NCBI GenBank assembly: GCA_009692555.1
Contig: SHYY01000058.1
Location: 1 to 32,602 of the forward strand
DNA: 32,602 bases
Source: Myxococcales bacterium
GTDB lineage: Bacteria > Myxococcota_A > Polyangia > Palsa-1104 > SHYY01
Direction: 5' to 3'
Shown: positions 22,179 to 30,011 of the stretch, piece after piece
Position numbering within the stretch: position 1 is the first letter of the stretch
How the letters are laid out: the number at the start of each line of letters is the position of its first letter
Position numbers and translations under genes: made by a program
Notes under the pieces: generated by a model
Seen by the model: only the letters and a program-made list of their open reading frames with translations
The model's database searches: none
Told to the model about the DNA's origin: nothing

Positions 22179-23035
22179 AGACGTGGGTTGTCGGAGCGAT
22201 CGCTCTCGCCGTGAGCGTCGCCGCCCTCGGCTGCTCCGATCCGCCCAAGGGTCCGCCCGTCGCTGCGGCCGACCTTTGCAAGGAGTGGAGCGGGGCGATC
22301 TGCGAGGCCGGTCGAAGCTGTTGCTCGCGCACCGTCAGCGGCGATACCAAGGGGTGTATCGAGGTCCACAAGGCGCGCTGCGCCGCCGAGCTCTTGCCGA
22401 TCGTGGCGGACCCACGGACCGGCTACAGCGCCGCGCGCGCCGGCGAGTGGGTGGCCGGCCTCCGCGCCGCCCGCGATCGCTGCTCGACCGCGTCCGATGG
22501 CGCCGACGGCGCCGAGAGCTCCGGCCTGATCGGATTCGTCACCGCCTTCGATGGCACCGGCGAGGTGGGGGCCGACTGCACCCCGACCGATCCGACGCTG
22601 CGCCAGCTCCTCCTCTCGCGCCTCTCCTGCGGCCCGAAGAACCGCTGCCGCCTGACGCTGCGCAGCAACGGCTCCCTGCGCGGCGACTGCGAGGCGCTCC
22701 CACCCGACGGTCGTCGCACCGCCGATGACCTGGCCTGCTCCCACCTCCATGACTGCCGCTTCGACGAGTGGTGCGACCTCCCCGACCCGTGGAGGCCCGG
22801 CCTGTGGGGCGAGTGCCAGCCTCCCCGCGCCGACGGATGGCGCTGCGGCAGCGCGGTCGAGTGTCGCGGTCGCCAGTGCCCTGGTGGCCCTGACGGCGGG
22901 ATGCCCACCTGCTCGACCCCGACCGGCGACCAGCGCTACTGCCCACCTTCGGTGGAAGCGCGGGACGGTGGCGTGGGCGATGGCGGCACGGGCGACGGTG
23001 GCGCGGGAAATCCCGGCGATGGCGGCCCAGGCTAG
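22175..23035 (+). CDS. Cys-rich lipoprotein with Asp/Gly-rich tail
   Basis: The 286-residue product begins with a lipoprotein signal ending in V-A-A-L-G-C (Cys20). The mature part has about two dozen Cys, including a C-C pair in R-S-C-C-S-R and a knot-like run C-S-H-L-H-D-C-R-F-D-E-W-C-D. Similar C-x-x-x-x-D-C-x-x-x-x-x-C patterns occur in other lipoproteins of this window. The last 25 residues are low complexity (repeats of D-G-G-x-G). Its ATG overlaps the stop of the M23 gene (ATGA), so it belongs to the same unit. The function is unknown; a partner for the secreted peptidase is possible from the context only. Confidence 0.8.
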   Translation: MKTWVVGAIALAVSVAALGCSDPPKGPPVAAADLCKEWSGAICEAGRSCCSRTVSGDTKGCIEVHKARCAAELLPIVADPRTGYSAARAGEWVAGLRAARDRCSTASDGADGAESSGLIGFVTAFDGTGEVGADCTPTDPTLRQLLLSRLSCGPKNRCRLTLRSNGSLRGDCEALPPDGRRTADDLACSHLHDCRFDEWCDLPDPWRPGLWGECQPPRADGWRCGSAVECRGRQCPGGPDGGMPTCSTPTGDQRYCPPSVEARDGGVGDGGTGDGGAGNPGDGGPG

Positions 23036-23048
23036 ACCTCCCGGCGCG

Positions 23049-25142
23049 ATGTCGTCTGACGCTCTCGACGCGCTTGATCCTGCCCTGCGCGAGATCCTCG
23101 ATCGGATCCCGCAGGGGCCGGGCGTCTACCTGATGAAGGACAGGAAGGGGAGGATCATCTACATCGGCAAGGCGCAGTCGCTGAAGAACCGGGTGCGGAG
23201 CTACTTCACGCGCTCGGGCGACACGCGGGCCTTCGTCGCGCTCCTCGGACGGCTCCTCGGCGACATCGAGACCGTCGTCACCAACAACGAAAAGGAGGCG
23301 CTGCTCCTCGAGAACAACCTGATCAAGCAGCACCAGCCGCGCTTCAACGTCAACCTGCGCGACGACAAGAACTACCTCGTCCTGCGCCTCGCCGTTTCCC
23401 ACGGCGCGCCTCGCGCTGCGCGCGTGATGGAAGGCAGAAATCCCGCTGCGCGCTACCCGCGCCTCGAGGTCGTGCGGCGCATCGGCAGCGACGGCGCGCG
23501 CTACTTCGGGCCCTACCACTCGGCGACCTCCTGCCGCCAGACGCTGCAGGTGGTGAACCGCCACTTCAAGCTGCGCACCTGCACCGACCAGGTGCTCGCC
23601 AACCGCAAGCGCCCCTGCCTGCAGTACCAGATCAAGCGCTGCGACGCGCCCTGCGTCTTCCCCGTCGAGCCGGCGGCCTACGCCGAGCAGGTGCGCGACG
23701 TCGCGCTGTTCCTTGAGGGCAAGGATCAGGAGCTCACCTTGCGCCTGCGCGAGCGGATGAAGGAGGCCGCCGGCAGGCTGGAGTTCGAGGCCGCGGCGTC
23801 GGTGCGCGATCAGCTCCGCTCGCTCGAACGGACCCTCGAGGAGCAGCGCGTGGTGTCGGAGGACCAGCGCGATCAGGATGTGATCGGCTACCACCGCGAT
23901 GGGACCGCCGTCGAGATCGCGGTGCTCCACATCCGCGGCGGCAAGCTGCTCGGCCGGCGCACCTTCTCCTTTTCCGGGCAGGAGTTCCCCGACGAGGAGA
24001 TCCTCTCGTCGTTCGTCTCGCTCTACTACGACCTCGGCAGCTTCGTGCCCGACGAGGTGCTCCTGCCGCTGGAGATCGAGGATCGCGCGGTGAAGGAGGA
24101 GTGGCTCCGGGAGCGGCGCGGTCAGGCCCCCGCCACAGGACGGGGCGGGTCGCAATCGAAGGTGGAGGTGCTGGTGCCGAAGCGCGGGCCGCGGGCGCAG
24201 CTGGTGACGCTGGCCACGCGCAACGCCGAGTCCTCCTACGTCTCGCGGCGCGATCGCACCCGCGACGTCGCGGAGGGGCTCGGCAAGCTCAGGGCGCGCC
24301 TCGGCCTGAAGCGCGACCCGAAGCGGATCGAGTGCTTCGATATCTCGCACATCCAGGGATCGAGCACCGTGGCCTCGATGGTCGTGTTCCTCGATGGTGA
24401 GCCGGCAAAGTCGGAGTACCGTCATTTCAAGGTGAAGAGCGCCACCAACGATGACTTCGCCTCGATGTACGAGGTGCTCTCGCGGCGCTTTCGTCGCTCG
24501 CAAAAGGAGGAGGGCGCGCGCTGGCCGCTCCCCGACCTCCTCGTGATCGACGGCGGGAAGGGGCAGCTCGCCACCGCGCTGGCCGCCCTCGGCGATGTCG
24601 GGATCGACACCGGCACCGACGGGATCGATGTCGTCGGACTGGCCAAGGAGCGCGAGGACCAGAGCGGCGCGACCGAGCCCGATCGCGTCTTCCTGCCGCG
24701 GGTGAAGGATCCGATCCGTCTGCGCGCCCACACCGCCGAGCTGTTCGTGCTGGCGCGGATCCGCGACGAGGCGCATCGCTTTGCCGTCACCTTCCACAAG
24801 TCGCTCCGCCGTCGCCGCACCCTCCGCTCCGCCCTCGAGGATGTGCCCGGCGTCGGGCCCAAGCGCCAGCGCGAGCTGCTCCGGCGCTTCGGCAGCCTGA
24901 AGAAGGTCCGCGAAGCCACCGTCGACGAGCTGGCCGCGGCGCCGGGGATGAGCCGCGTTGCGGCCGAGGCGGTCCATCGCTTCCTCGACGAGCGCTCGGC
25001 GCCGGCCTCCGTGGTTGTGGACTCCCCACCGACGCCGGAGGGTGAGGAGGTGGCGGAGGACGCGGCGGCGCAGGAGCTGGCCGACCTCGCCGGGCCCGGT
25101 GATCTCGACGGGGGCGAGAACGAAACAACCGACGGCGCGTAA
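23049..25142 (+). CDS. uvrC: excinuclease ABC subunit C with two family-specific insertions
   Basis: UvrC makes both incisions in nucleotide excision repair with UvrA and UvrB. The 697 residues contain the GIY-YIG nuclease at 17-100 (G-V-Y-L-M...I-Y-I-G-K; catalytic Glu in N-E-K-E-A-L-L-L-E-N), the Cys-rich R-T-C...C-L-Q-Y-Q-I-K-R-C-D-A-P-C, and the UvrB-binding UVR helix pair near 240. The RNase H-like nuclease follows (F-D-I-S-H-I-Q-G and V-I-D-G-G-K-G-Q-L Asp residues, His in R-D-E-A-H-R), then a helix-hairpin-helix domain near 600-650. It is about 80 residues longer than usual. About 18 extra residues interrupt the region before Y-P-R-L-E-V-V-R-R, about 11 lie before K-V-E-V-L-V-P, and the acidic C-terminus is extended. 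The start is 13 bases after the previous stop and has no ribosome site. Confidence 0.96.
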   Translation: MSSDALDALDPALREILDRIPQGPGVYLMKDRKGRIIYIGKAQSLKNRVRSYFTRSGDTRAFVALLGRLLGDIETVVTNNEKEALLLENNLIKQHQPRFNVNLRDDKNYLVLRLAVSHGAPRAARVMEGRNPAARYPRLEVVRRIGSDGARYFGPYHSATSCRQTLQVVNRHFKLRTCTDQVLANRKRPCLQYQIKRCDAPCVFPVEPAAYAEQVRDVALFLEGKDQELTLRLRERMKEAAGRLEFEAAASVRDQLRSLERTLEEQRVVSEDQRDQDVIGYHRDGTAVEIAVLHIRGGKLLGRRTFSFSGQEFPDEEILSSFVSLYYDLGSFVPDEVLLPLEIEDRAVKEEWLRERRGQAPATGRGGSQSKVEVLVPKRGPRAQLVTLATRNAESSYVSRRDRTRDVAEGLGKLRARLGLKRDPKRIECFDISHIQGSSTVASMVVFLDGEPAKSEYRHFKVKSATNDDFASMYEVLSRRFRRSQKEEGARWPLPDLLVIDGGKGQLATALAALGDVGIDTGTDGIDVVGLAKEREDQSGATEPDRVFLPRVKDPIRLRAHTAELFVLARIRDEAHRFAVTFHKSLRRRRTLRSALEDVPGVGPKRQRELLRRFGSLKKVREATVDELAAAPGMSRVAAEAVHRFLDERSAPASVVVDSPPTPEGEEVAEDAAAQELADLAGPGDLDGGENETTDGA
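23414..23453 (+). repeat. 10-bp direct repeats bracketing the uvrC insertion
   Basis: CGCTGCGCGC occurs at 23414-23423 and 23444-23453, exactly 30 bases apart, inside the segment that has no counterpart in ordinary UvrC proteins. The surrounding 60 bases also contain GCGCGC inverted arms. This could be a small mobile or REP-like insert that kept the reading frame. Confidence 0.45.
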
Positions 25143-25241
25143 CGAAAACGAAAACGAAAACGAAAACGGAAACGAAAACGGAAACGGAAACGAAAACGAA
25201 AACGGAAACGGAAACGGAAACGGAAACGGAAACGGAAACGG
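25143..25241 (+). repeat. hexanucleotide tandem repeat CGRAAA, 16.5 copies
   Basis: From the first base after the uvrC stop, CGAAAA and CGGAAA units follow each other without interruption: sixteen full units plus CGG. The first ten mix both variants and the last six are all CGGAAA. The tract is A-rich in a window that is otherwise extremely GC-rich. Read in the frame of the MFS gene it would encode (Thr-Lys/Glu)n with no start codon. Six-base units preserve any frame. Confidence 0.95.
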
Positions 25242-25288
25242 CCACCTCGAAGGGATCCCCGCCCGCGCCCCCGCGCCTCCCGCGCACG

Positions 25289-26446
25289 GTGCTCTGGCTC
25301 GGCGTCGTCTCGCTCCTGACCGACGCGTCGGGCGAGCTCATCTACCCCCTCCTCCCCCTCTTCCTGAAGGGCACCCTCGGGGCATCGACGCGCTTCATCG
25401 GCGTGGTCGAAGGGATCGCCGAGGCCACCGCCAGCCTCTTCAAGCTCGTCTCCGGCCGGCTCGCCGACGCCCTCCCGCGAAAGAAGCCGCTCACCGTCGC
25501 CGGCTACGCCATCTCGTCGCTGGTGCGGCCGCTGGTGGCGCTCGCCACCGCCCCCTGGATGGTGCTCGCGATCCGCTTCACCGACCGCCTCGGCAAGGGC
25601 ATCCGATCGAGCCCGCGCGATGCCCTGGTCGCCGACGTCACCCCGGCCAATCAGCGCGGCGCCGCCTACGGCTACCACCGCGGGATGGACAACGTCGGCG
25701 CGGTGGTCGGCCCGCTCACCGGCTTCGCCCTCCTCACCGGGCTGCACCTCGATCTCCGTACCCTCTTCGCATGCGCCGCGCTGCCCGCCGGTCTGGCGAT
25801 GGCCGCGCTGATCTTCGGGGTCAAGGAGTCGCCGCCCGCCCCGCGCCCGGCCCGCACCGGCCCGCCCCCGGCCGACACCCCGGTTGCTGCAACGCAGCAC
25901 CGCTCGCTCATCCGCTACCTCGTCGCGGTCGGCCTCTTCACCCTCGGCAACTCCTCCGACGCCTTCCTCCTGGTGCGCGCCGCCGACGCCGGGATCCCCC
26001 AGTCCAGCATCCTCCTCGTCTGGACCCTCCACAACGGGGTCAAGGCGCTCCTCTCCCGCTACTTCGGCGGGCTCTCCGACCGCATCGGCCGTCGCCGTCT
26101 GATCGGCGCGGGCTGGATCGTCTACGCCCTCACCTACCTCGGCTTCGGCCTCGCCCGCGCGGAGTGGCAGATCTGGGCGCTGTTCGCCGTCTACGGCCTC
26201 TACTACGCGCTCTCCGAGGGGAGCGAGCGCGCGCTGGTCGCCGATCTCGCGGGTCCCGGCCGCCGCGGCCGCGCCTTCGGCTGGTTCCACGCCCTCACCG
26301 GGCTGCTCGCGCTTCCGGCCTCGATCGGCTTCGGCTGGATCTACAAGGAGCACGGCGCGCCGGCGGCATTCTCCGTCGGTGCCGCCTGCGCTGCCGCAGC
26401 GGTGGTGCTGCTCGCGCTCTCTGCGCCCCGCGGTCGAAATCCTTGA
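25289..26446 (+). CDS. MFS transporter
   Basis: The 385-residue product is an inner-membrane major facilitator with about 11-12 helices. It has the opening W-L-G-V-V-S-L-L-T-D-A-S-G-E-L-I-Y-P-L-L-P-L-F-L, the loop 2-3 motif G-R-L-A-D-A-L-P-R-K-K, D-R-L-G-K-G-I-R-S-S-P-R-D-A-L in the next loop, and the second-half motif F-G-G-L-S-D-R-I-G-R-R. This group is often annotated as drug or hexuronate-like exporters, but the substrate cannot be read. GTG 25289 is the only usual start in the frame after a stop at 25100, yet it removes the few residues normally found before the first helix and has no ribosome site. The real start may be non-standard. The frame stays open upstream through the hexamer tract. 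Confidence 0.85.
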   Translation: MLWLGVVSLLTDASGELIYPLLPLFLKGTLGASTRFIGVVEGIAEATASLFKLVSGRLADALPRKKPLTVAGYAISSLVRPLVALATAPWMVLAIRFTDRLGKGIRSSPRDALVADVTPANQRGAAYGYHRGMDNVGAVVGPLTGFALLTGLHLDLRTLFACAALPAGLAMAALIFGVKESPPAPRPARTGPPPADTPVAATQHRSLIRYLVAVGLFTLGNSSDAFLLVRAADAGIPQSSILLVWTLHNGVKALLSRYFGGLSDRIGRRRLIGAGWIVYALTYLGFGLARAEWQIWALFAVYGLYYALSEGSERALVADLAGPGRRGRAFGWFHALTGLLALPASIGFGWIYKEHGAPAAFSVGAACAAAAVVLLALSAPRGRNP

Positions 26447-26490
26447 CCTGAGCACCCGGGGGGCGGTGCTTGAAGCCAAATCCTTGACCT
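26437..26490 (+). repeat. 13-bp direct repeats around a small hairpin after the MFS gene
   Basis: AAATCCTTGACCT occurs at 26437-26449 (spanning the MFS stop) and at 26478-26490. Between them AGCACC (26451-26456) pairs with GGTGCT (26465-26470). Both repeats contain TTGACC, a good -35; the second could serve the TPR gene, though no clear -10 is found 17 bases on. Confidence 0.6.
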
Positions 26491-26518
26491 CGCCGACGAT
26501 CTGCGCCGCAATGGCAGC

Positions 26519-27235
26519 ATGACCCGCAAGCTTCGGGGCGCGCGGGTGGCGCTCGTGGCGTTCGCGGCGTTTGCGGCGCTGGGGGTGCCTGGCCCGGCCG
26601 CCTCCGCCGACAAGGACAAGGCGCGCGAGCACTACCGCAAGGGGAGCGCCCTCTACACCCTCGAGAAGTACGATCAGTCGATCGGCGAGTTCGAGGCCGG
26701 CTACGCCGAGGCGCCCGATCCGGTCTTCCTCTACAACATCGCCCAGGCGCATCGCCTCGCCCACCGCACCGAGCAGGCGATCCAGTTCTACAAGAAGTAC
26801 CTCGACAAATCCCCCGAGGCGCCCAATCGGCGCGAGGTCGAGGACTACGTCGCCTCCCTCGAGCGCTCCGCCGCACCGACGGGGGTGATGGCGGCACCCG
26901 CCGAAAAACGGCCGCTCGCCGTCAAGCCGCCGCCCGCCGATCCGGTCGCGCGCGCGAGACCGGTGCCACCCCCGAAGACGGCACCGAAAGAGCCGGCGAA
27001 GGCGCCACCGCCGCCCGAGCAGCCGCAGGCGGCCACCCCGGCCTTGCAGGCGCCCCCTCCCGAGGCGATTGTGGCGCCCGAGAACTCCGTCGCGAAGGCA
27101 GCCGCTCCCCGTCGCTGGCCCCTGTTTGTCGGGGTGGGCGTGGGGGCGGGCGTGCTGGTGGTCGCGGCGGTGGTGGTCGGCGTGATCTTCGGCGCGCGGT
27201 CCTCGGTGCCGACCTTCGAATGGAGCGCCAGGTGA
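26519..27235 (+). CDS. TPR-repeat protein with Pro-rich linker and C-terminal membrane helix
   Basis: The 238-residue protein has a signal-like N-terminus (R-K-L-R-G-A-R then a hydrophobic core ending in A-A-S-A at residue 30). About two to three TPR-like helix pairs follow at 33-115 (A-R-E-H-Y-R-K-G-S-A-L-Y-T-L-E-K-Y-D-Q-S-I-G-E-F and P-D-P-V-F-L-Y-N-I-A-Q-A-H-R-L). After a Pro/Ala/Lys-rich linker (120-195), one transmembrane helix at about 205-228 leaves a short tail. The plan is common in myxobacterial envelope proteins and suggests an adaptor with TPRs outside the cytoplasm. The next gene overlaps its stop. No ribosome site precedes ATG 26519, and an out-of-frame ATG lies at 26511. Confidence 0.8.
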   Translation: MTRKLRGARVALVAFAAFAALGVPGPAASADKDKAREHYRKGSALYTLEKYDQSIGEFEAGYAEAPDPVFLYNIAQAHRLAHRTEQAIQFYKKYLDKSPEAPNRREVEDYVASLERSAAPTGVMAAPAEKRPLAVKPPPADPVARARPVPPPKTAPKEPAKAPPPPEQPQAATPALQAPPPEAIVAPENSVAKAAAPRRWPLFVGVGVGAGVLVVAAVVVGVIFGARSSVPTFEWSAR

Positions 27236-30003
27236 GCCGCCTGCGAACGGCTCTTCTCGTCGCTGGCGCCCTCGCGATCGGCTGCGGCGCGGTCGATCCC
27301 TGCGCGGGGAAATCCGGCTCCTGCCTGGCGATCGACGTGCAGAGCGAGGTCGCCGCCATCGACGCGGTGAAGATCGATCTCGCCGGCGCGCTCACCTACA
27401 CCAACACCCTCTCGCTCGCCGGCAAGTCCTTCCCGATCGCGGTGGCGATCCTGCTCCCCGACGGTGCGGCGGGCGCGCTGACGATCAGCGGCAGCGGCCT
27501 TCAGGGCGGTCCGAGCGGCCAGACCATCGCCCTCGGCACCACCACGGCGACCCTCACCGCGGGAGGCCACGCCACTGCGGTCCTCCGCCTCGCCGCGGGC
27601 GCCCCCAGGGTGGGCTGCGCCGACGGCGTGAAGAACGGCGACGAGAGCGACCGCGACTGCGGCGGCTCCTGCATGACGAAATGCGGCGACGGCAAGGCGT
27701 GCAAGGTCGCCGGAGACTGCGCGGGCGGCCTCTGCGCGATGGGTCTCTGCGCCACCCCGACCAAGCCGAACTGCATGGACGCGATCAAGAACGGCGACGA
27801 GAGCGACGTCGACTGCGGCGGCTCCTGTATCACGAAGTGCGCCGACGGAAAGACCTGCGCGGCCCCCACCGACTGCATGGGCGGGCTGTGCACGCTCGGC
27901 CTGTGCGCGACCCTGGTGAAGCCGAACTGCATGGACCAGATCAAGAACGGCGACGAGAGCGACGTCGACTGCGGCGGCTCCTGCATGACCCGCTGCGGCG
28001 AGGGGCAGACCTGCCTCGCCTCGGGCGACTGCGCCGGCGGCTCGTGCGTCGGCGGAAAGTGCGTCACCCCCGGCTGCAGCAACAACCTGAAGGACGCCAG
28101 CGAGACCGACATCGACTGCGGCGGCACCTGCGCCCCGTGCAGCGACGGCAAGGGCTGCGCGAAGAGCCTCGACTGCGCGAGCGGCGTGTGCCTGATGTTC
28201 CAGTGCGCCGCCCCGTCGTGCATGGACACGGTCAAGAACGGCGACGAGAGCGACACCGACTGCGGCGGCGCCTGCCCGAAGAACTGCGACAACGGCAAGA
28301 AGTGCGGCAAGGCGGACGACTGTGCCAGCAGCGTCTGCGGCGGCGGCAAGTGCCTCGCGCCCACCTGCATGGACCTGGTCGCGAACGGCGTCGAGACCGA
28401 CGTCGACTGCGGAGGCGCGATGTGCGCATCGCGCTGCGCCGACCTGAGCGCCGGCCTCCTCAACAGCGACTGCAAGAGCGGCGTCTGCAGCGCCAAGACG
28501 TGCGTCACCGCCAGCTGCAACGACCAGATGAAGAACGGCAGCGAGACCGACATCGACTGCGGCGGGCCGAAATGCGCGAAGTGCGGGGAAGGCAAGAGCT
28601 GTGGTGTAGCCGTGGATTGCGTCAATAACGCCTGTTTCAAGAACAGGTGCGCGCTCCCCCCGGTCCTCACCGTGATCGCGCCCTCCTCCGGACCGTCGCT
28701 GGGCGGGATCGCGCTGGTCATCGCCGGCCAGAACTTCGCCTTGGGGATGGGCCTCCAGCTGACCTTCCAGAACGTGCCGGCGCAAAACCTCAAGATGGTC
28801 TCGCCGATCCAGCTCACCTGCACGCTGCCAGCGGTCCCGACGTTCAGCGGCCAGACCAACGTCCTTTTCACCAACCCCGACGGGCAGACCGCCCTGGCGG
28901 GCAACCTCTTCTCCTACTTCCTCACCAAGCTCAGCTTCGGCGCGCCGCTCGACTACAAGGCGCCGATGAGCCCGTTCGGCCTCGAGACCGCCGACCTGAA
29001 CGGCGATAAGAAACCCGACCTCGTGCTGGCGGCCAGCGATGGCAGCGGCGTCGCCGTCTACCTCGGCCAGGGCAACGGCCAGTTCACTCCGCTCGCCCCG
29101 ATCACGGTGCAAAGCGCCGCCCAGACCGCGACCGCCGACCTCAACGGCGACGGCAAGCTCGACGTGGCGGTCACCTCCTTCTTCGGCCCCGACGCCAGCA
29201 ACGTCTCGGTGCTGCTCGGCAAGGGCGATGGCACCTTCGCGCCCACCGCCACCTACTCCGCCGGGACGATGGCGAACCCGTCGGGCATCGTCGTCGGCGA
29301 CTTCACCGGCGACAAGATCCCCGATCTCGCGACGGCCAACGTGGCGGGCGGCGGCGCCGGCGCGGGCGTGAGCGTGCTCCCCGGCAAGGGCGGCGGCACC
29401 TTCACCACAGCGATCCGCACCAACGTCGGCACCCAGGACTACGGCCTCGTCGCCGGCGACTGGAACGGCGACGGCACGCTCGACGTGGCCCTGACCAGCT
29501 ACACCGACGGCTCGGTCTACGCGCTGCTCGGCCGGGGCGATGGCACGTTCCTGGTCGCCTCGGGGAACAAGACCAACGTCGGCGCGACGCTGATCACCAC
29601 CGGCGACTACAACAGCGACGGCCGGGCCGACCTCGCCGCGGTCAACGTGAAGCAGCCGAGCTTCCTCTCCGTCCTCCTCGGCAAGGGCGACGGGACCTAT
29701 CAGCCGGCGGTGAACTACGGGGGCCTGAGCGGCTCGGTCGGCGTGGTCTCGGCGGACATCAACGGCGACGGCAAGATGGACCTCGTCGCCAGCAACGGCG
29801 AGGGCATGATCAACACGCTGACCGTCTTCCTGAACAGCGGCGCGGGTCAGTTCCCGTCGACGCTGACCGTCCCCACCGGCATGAACGGCGTGGATCCCTA
29901 CGGCATCGCCGCCGGCGACTGGAACGGCGACGGCCGGATCGATCTCGCCAGCGCGAACTACCGCGGCGCCAGCCTGACGGTGCTCCTCAACACCTCCCAG
30001 TAG
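27232..30003 (+). CDS. lipoprotein with seven Cys-rich repeats, IPT domain and seven FG-GAP repeats
   Basis: From GTG 27232, which overlaps the previous stop as GTGA and has GGAG six bases upstream, the product has 923 residues. ATG 27220 is the longer alternative. A lipoprotein signal ends in L-A-I-G-C. Residues about 25-125 form a beta-rich domain. Seven Cys repeats (about 128-475) follow the plan C-x-D-x-[VI]-K-N-G-D-E-[ST]-D-x-D-C-G-G-x-C-x-x-[KR]-C-x-x-G-K-x-C-x(5)-D-C-x-x-x-x-C. An IPT/TIG immunoglobulin-like domain follows (477-563), then seven FG-GAP/VCBS repeats (about 565-923) with D-x-N-G-D-G-x-x-D-L that should close a seven-bladed propeller. This is probably a large surface adhesin or matrix protein. 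Calcium binding is likely in the propeller by family analogy. Confidence 0.88.
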   Translation: MSRLRTALLVAGALAIGCGAVDPCAGKSGSCLAIDVQSEVAAIDAVKIDLAGALTYTNTLSLAGKSFPIAVAILLPDGAAGALTISGSGLQGGPSGQTIALGTTTATLTAGGHATAVLRLAAGAPRVGCADGVKNGDESDRDCGGSCMTKCGDGKACKVAGDCAGGLCAMGLCATPTKPNCMDAIKNGDESDVDCGGSCITKCADGKTCAAPTDCMGGLCTLGLCATLVKPNCMDQIKNGDESDVDCGGSCMTRCGEGQTCLASGDCAGGSCVGGKCVTPGCSNNLKDASETDIDCGGTCAPCSDGKGCAKSLDCASGVCLMFQCAAPSCMDTVKNGDESDTDCGGACPKNCDNGKKCGKADDCASSVCGGGKCLAPTCMDLVANGVETDVDCGGAMCASRCADLSAGLLNSDCKSGVCSAKTCVTASCNDQMKNGSETDIDCGGPKCAKCGEGKSCGVAVDCVNNACFKNRCALPPVLTVIAPSSGPSLGGIALVIAGQNFALGMGLQLTFQNVPAQNLKMVSPIQLTCTLPAVPTFSGQTNVLFTNPDGQTALAGNLFSYFLTKLSFGAPLDYKAPMSPFGLETADLNGDKKPDLVLAASDGSGVAVYLGQGNGQFTPLAPITVQSAAQTATADLNGDGKLDVAVTSFFGPDASNVSVLLGKGDGTFAPTATYSAGTMANPSGIVVGDFTGDKIPDLATANVAGGGAGAGVSVLPGKGGGTFTTAIRTNVGTQDYGLVAGDWNGDGTLDVALTSYTDGSVYALLGRGDGTFLVASGNKTNVGATLITTGDYNSDGRADLAAVNVKQPSFLSVLLGKGDGTYQPAVNYGGLSGSVGVVSADINGDGKMDLVASNGEGMINTLTVFLNSGAGQFPSTLTVPTGMNGVDPYGIAAGDWNGDGRIDLASANYRGASLTVLLNTSQ
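27610..28656 (+). repeat. seven in-frame Cys-rich coding repeats of about 150 bp
   Basis: Seven units with the core K-N-G-D-E-S-D-x-D-C-G-G-x-C stand head to tail. Units 1-3 are closest to each other, also at the DNA level (AAGAACGGCGACGAGAGCGA recurs), while units 4, 6 and 7 are more divergent. This indicates recent duplication at the N-terminal end of the array. Confidence 0.9.
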
Positions 30004-30011
30004 GCACACGA

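Noticed and set aside
25143-25241. CRISPR array
   Set aside because: The unit is only six bases with no spacers, so this is a microsatellite.
24422-26764. 780-codon minus-strand frame with a Phe-Arg run
   Set aside because: It covers the 3' half of uvrC, the hexamer tract and the MFS gene in antisense. The run is simply the hexamer repeat translated in the wrong frame.
27610-28656. CRISPR or mobile-element array
   Set aside because: The units are in-frame protein repeats with codon-periodic differences and no spacers.
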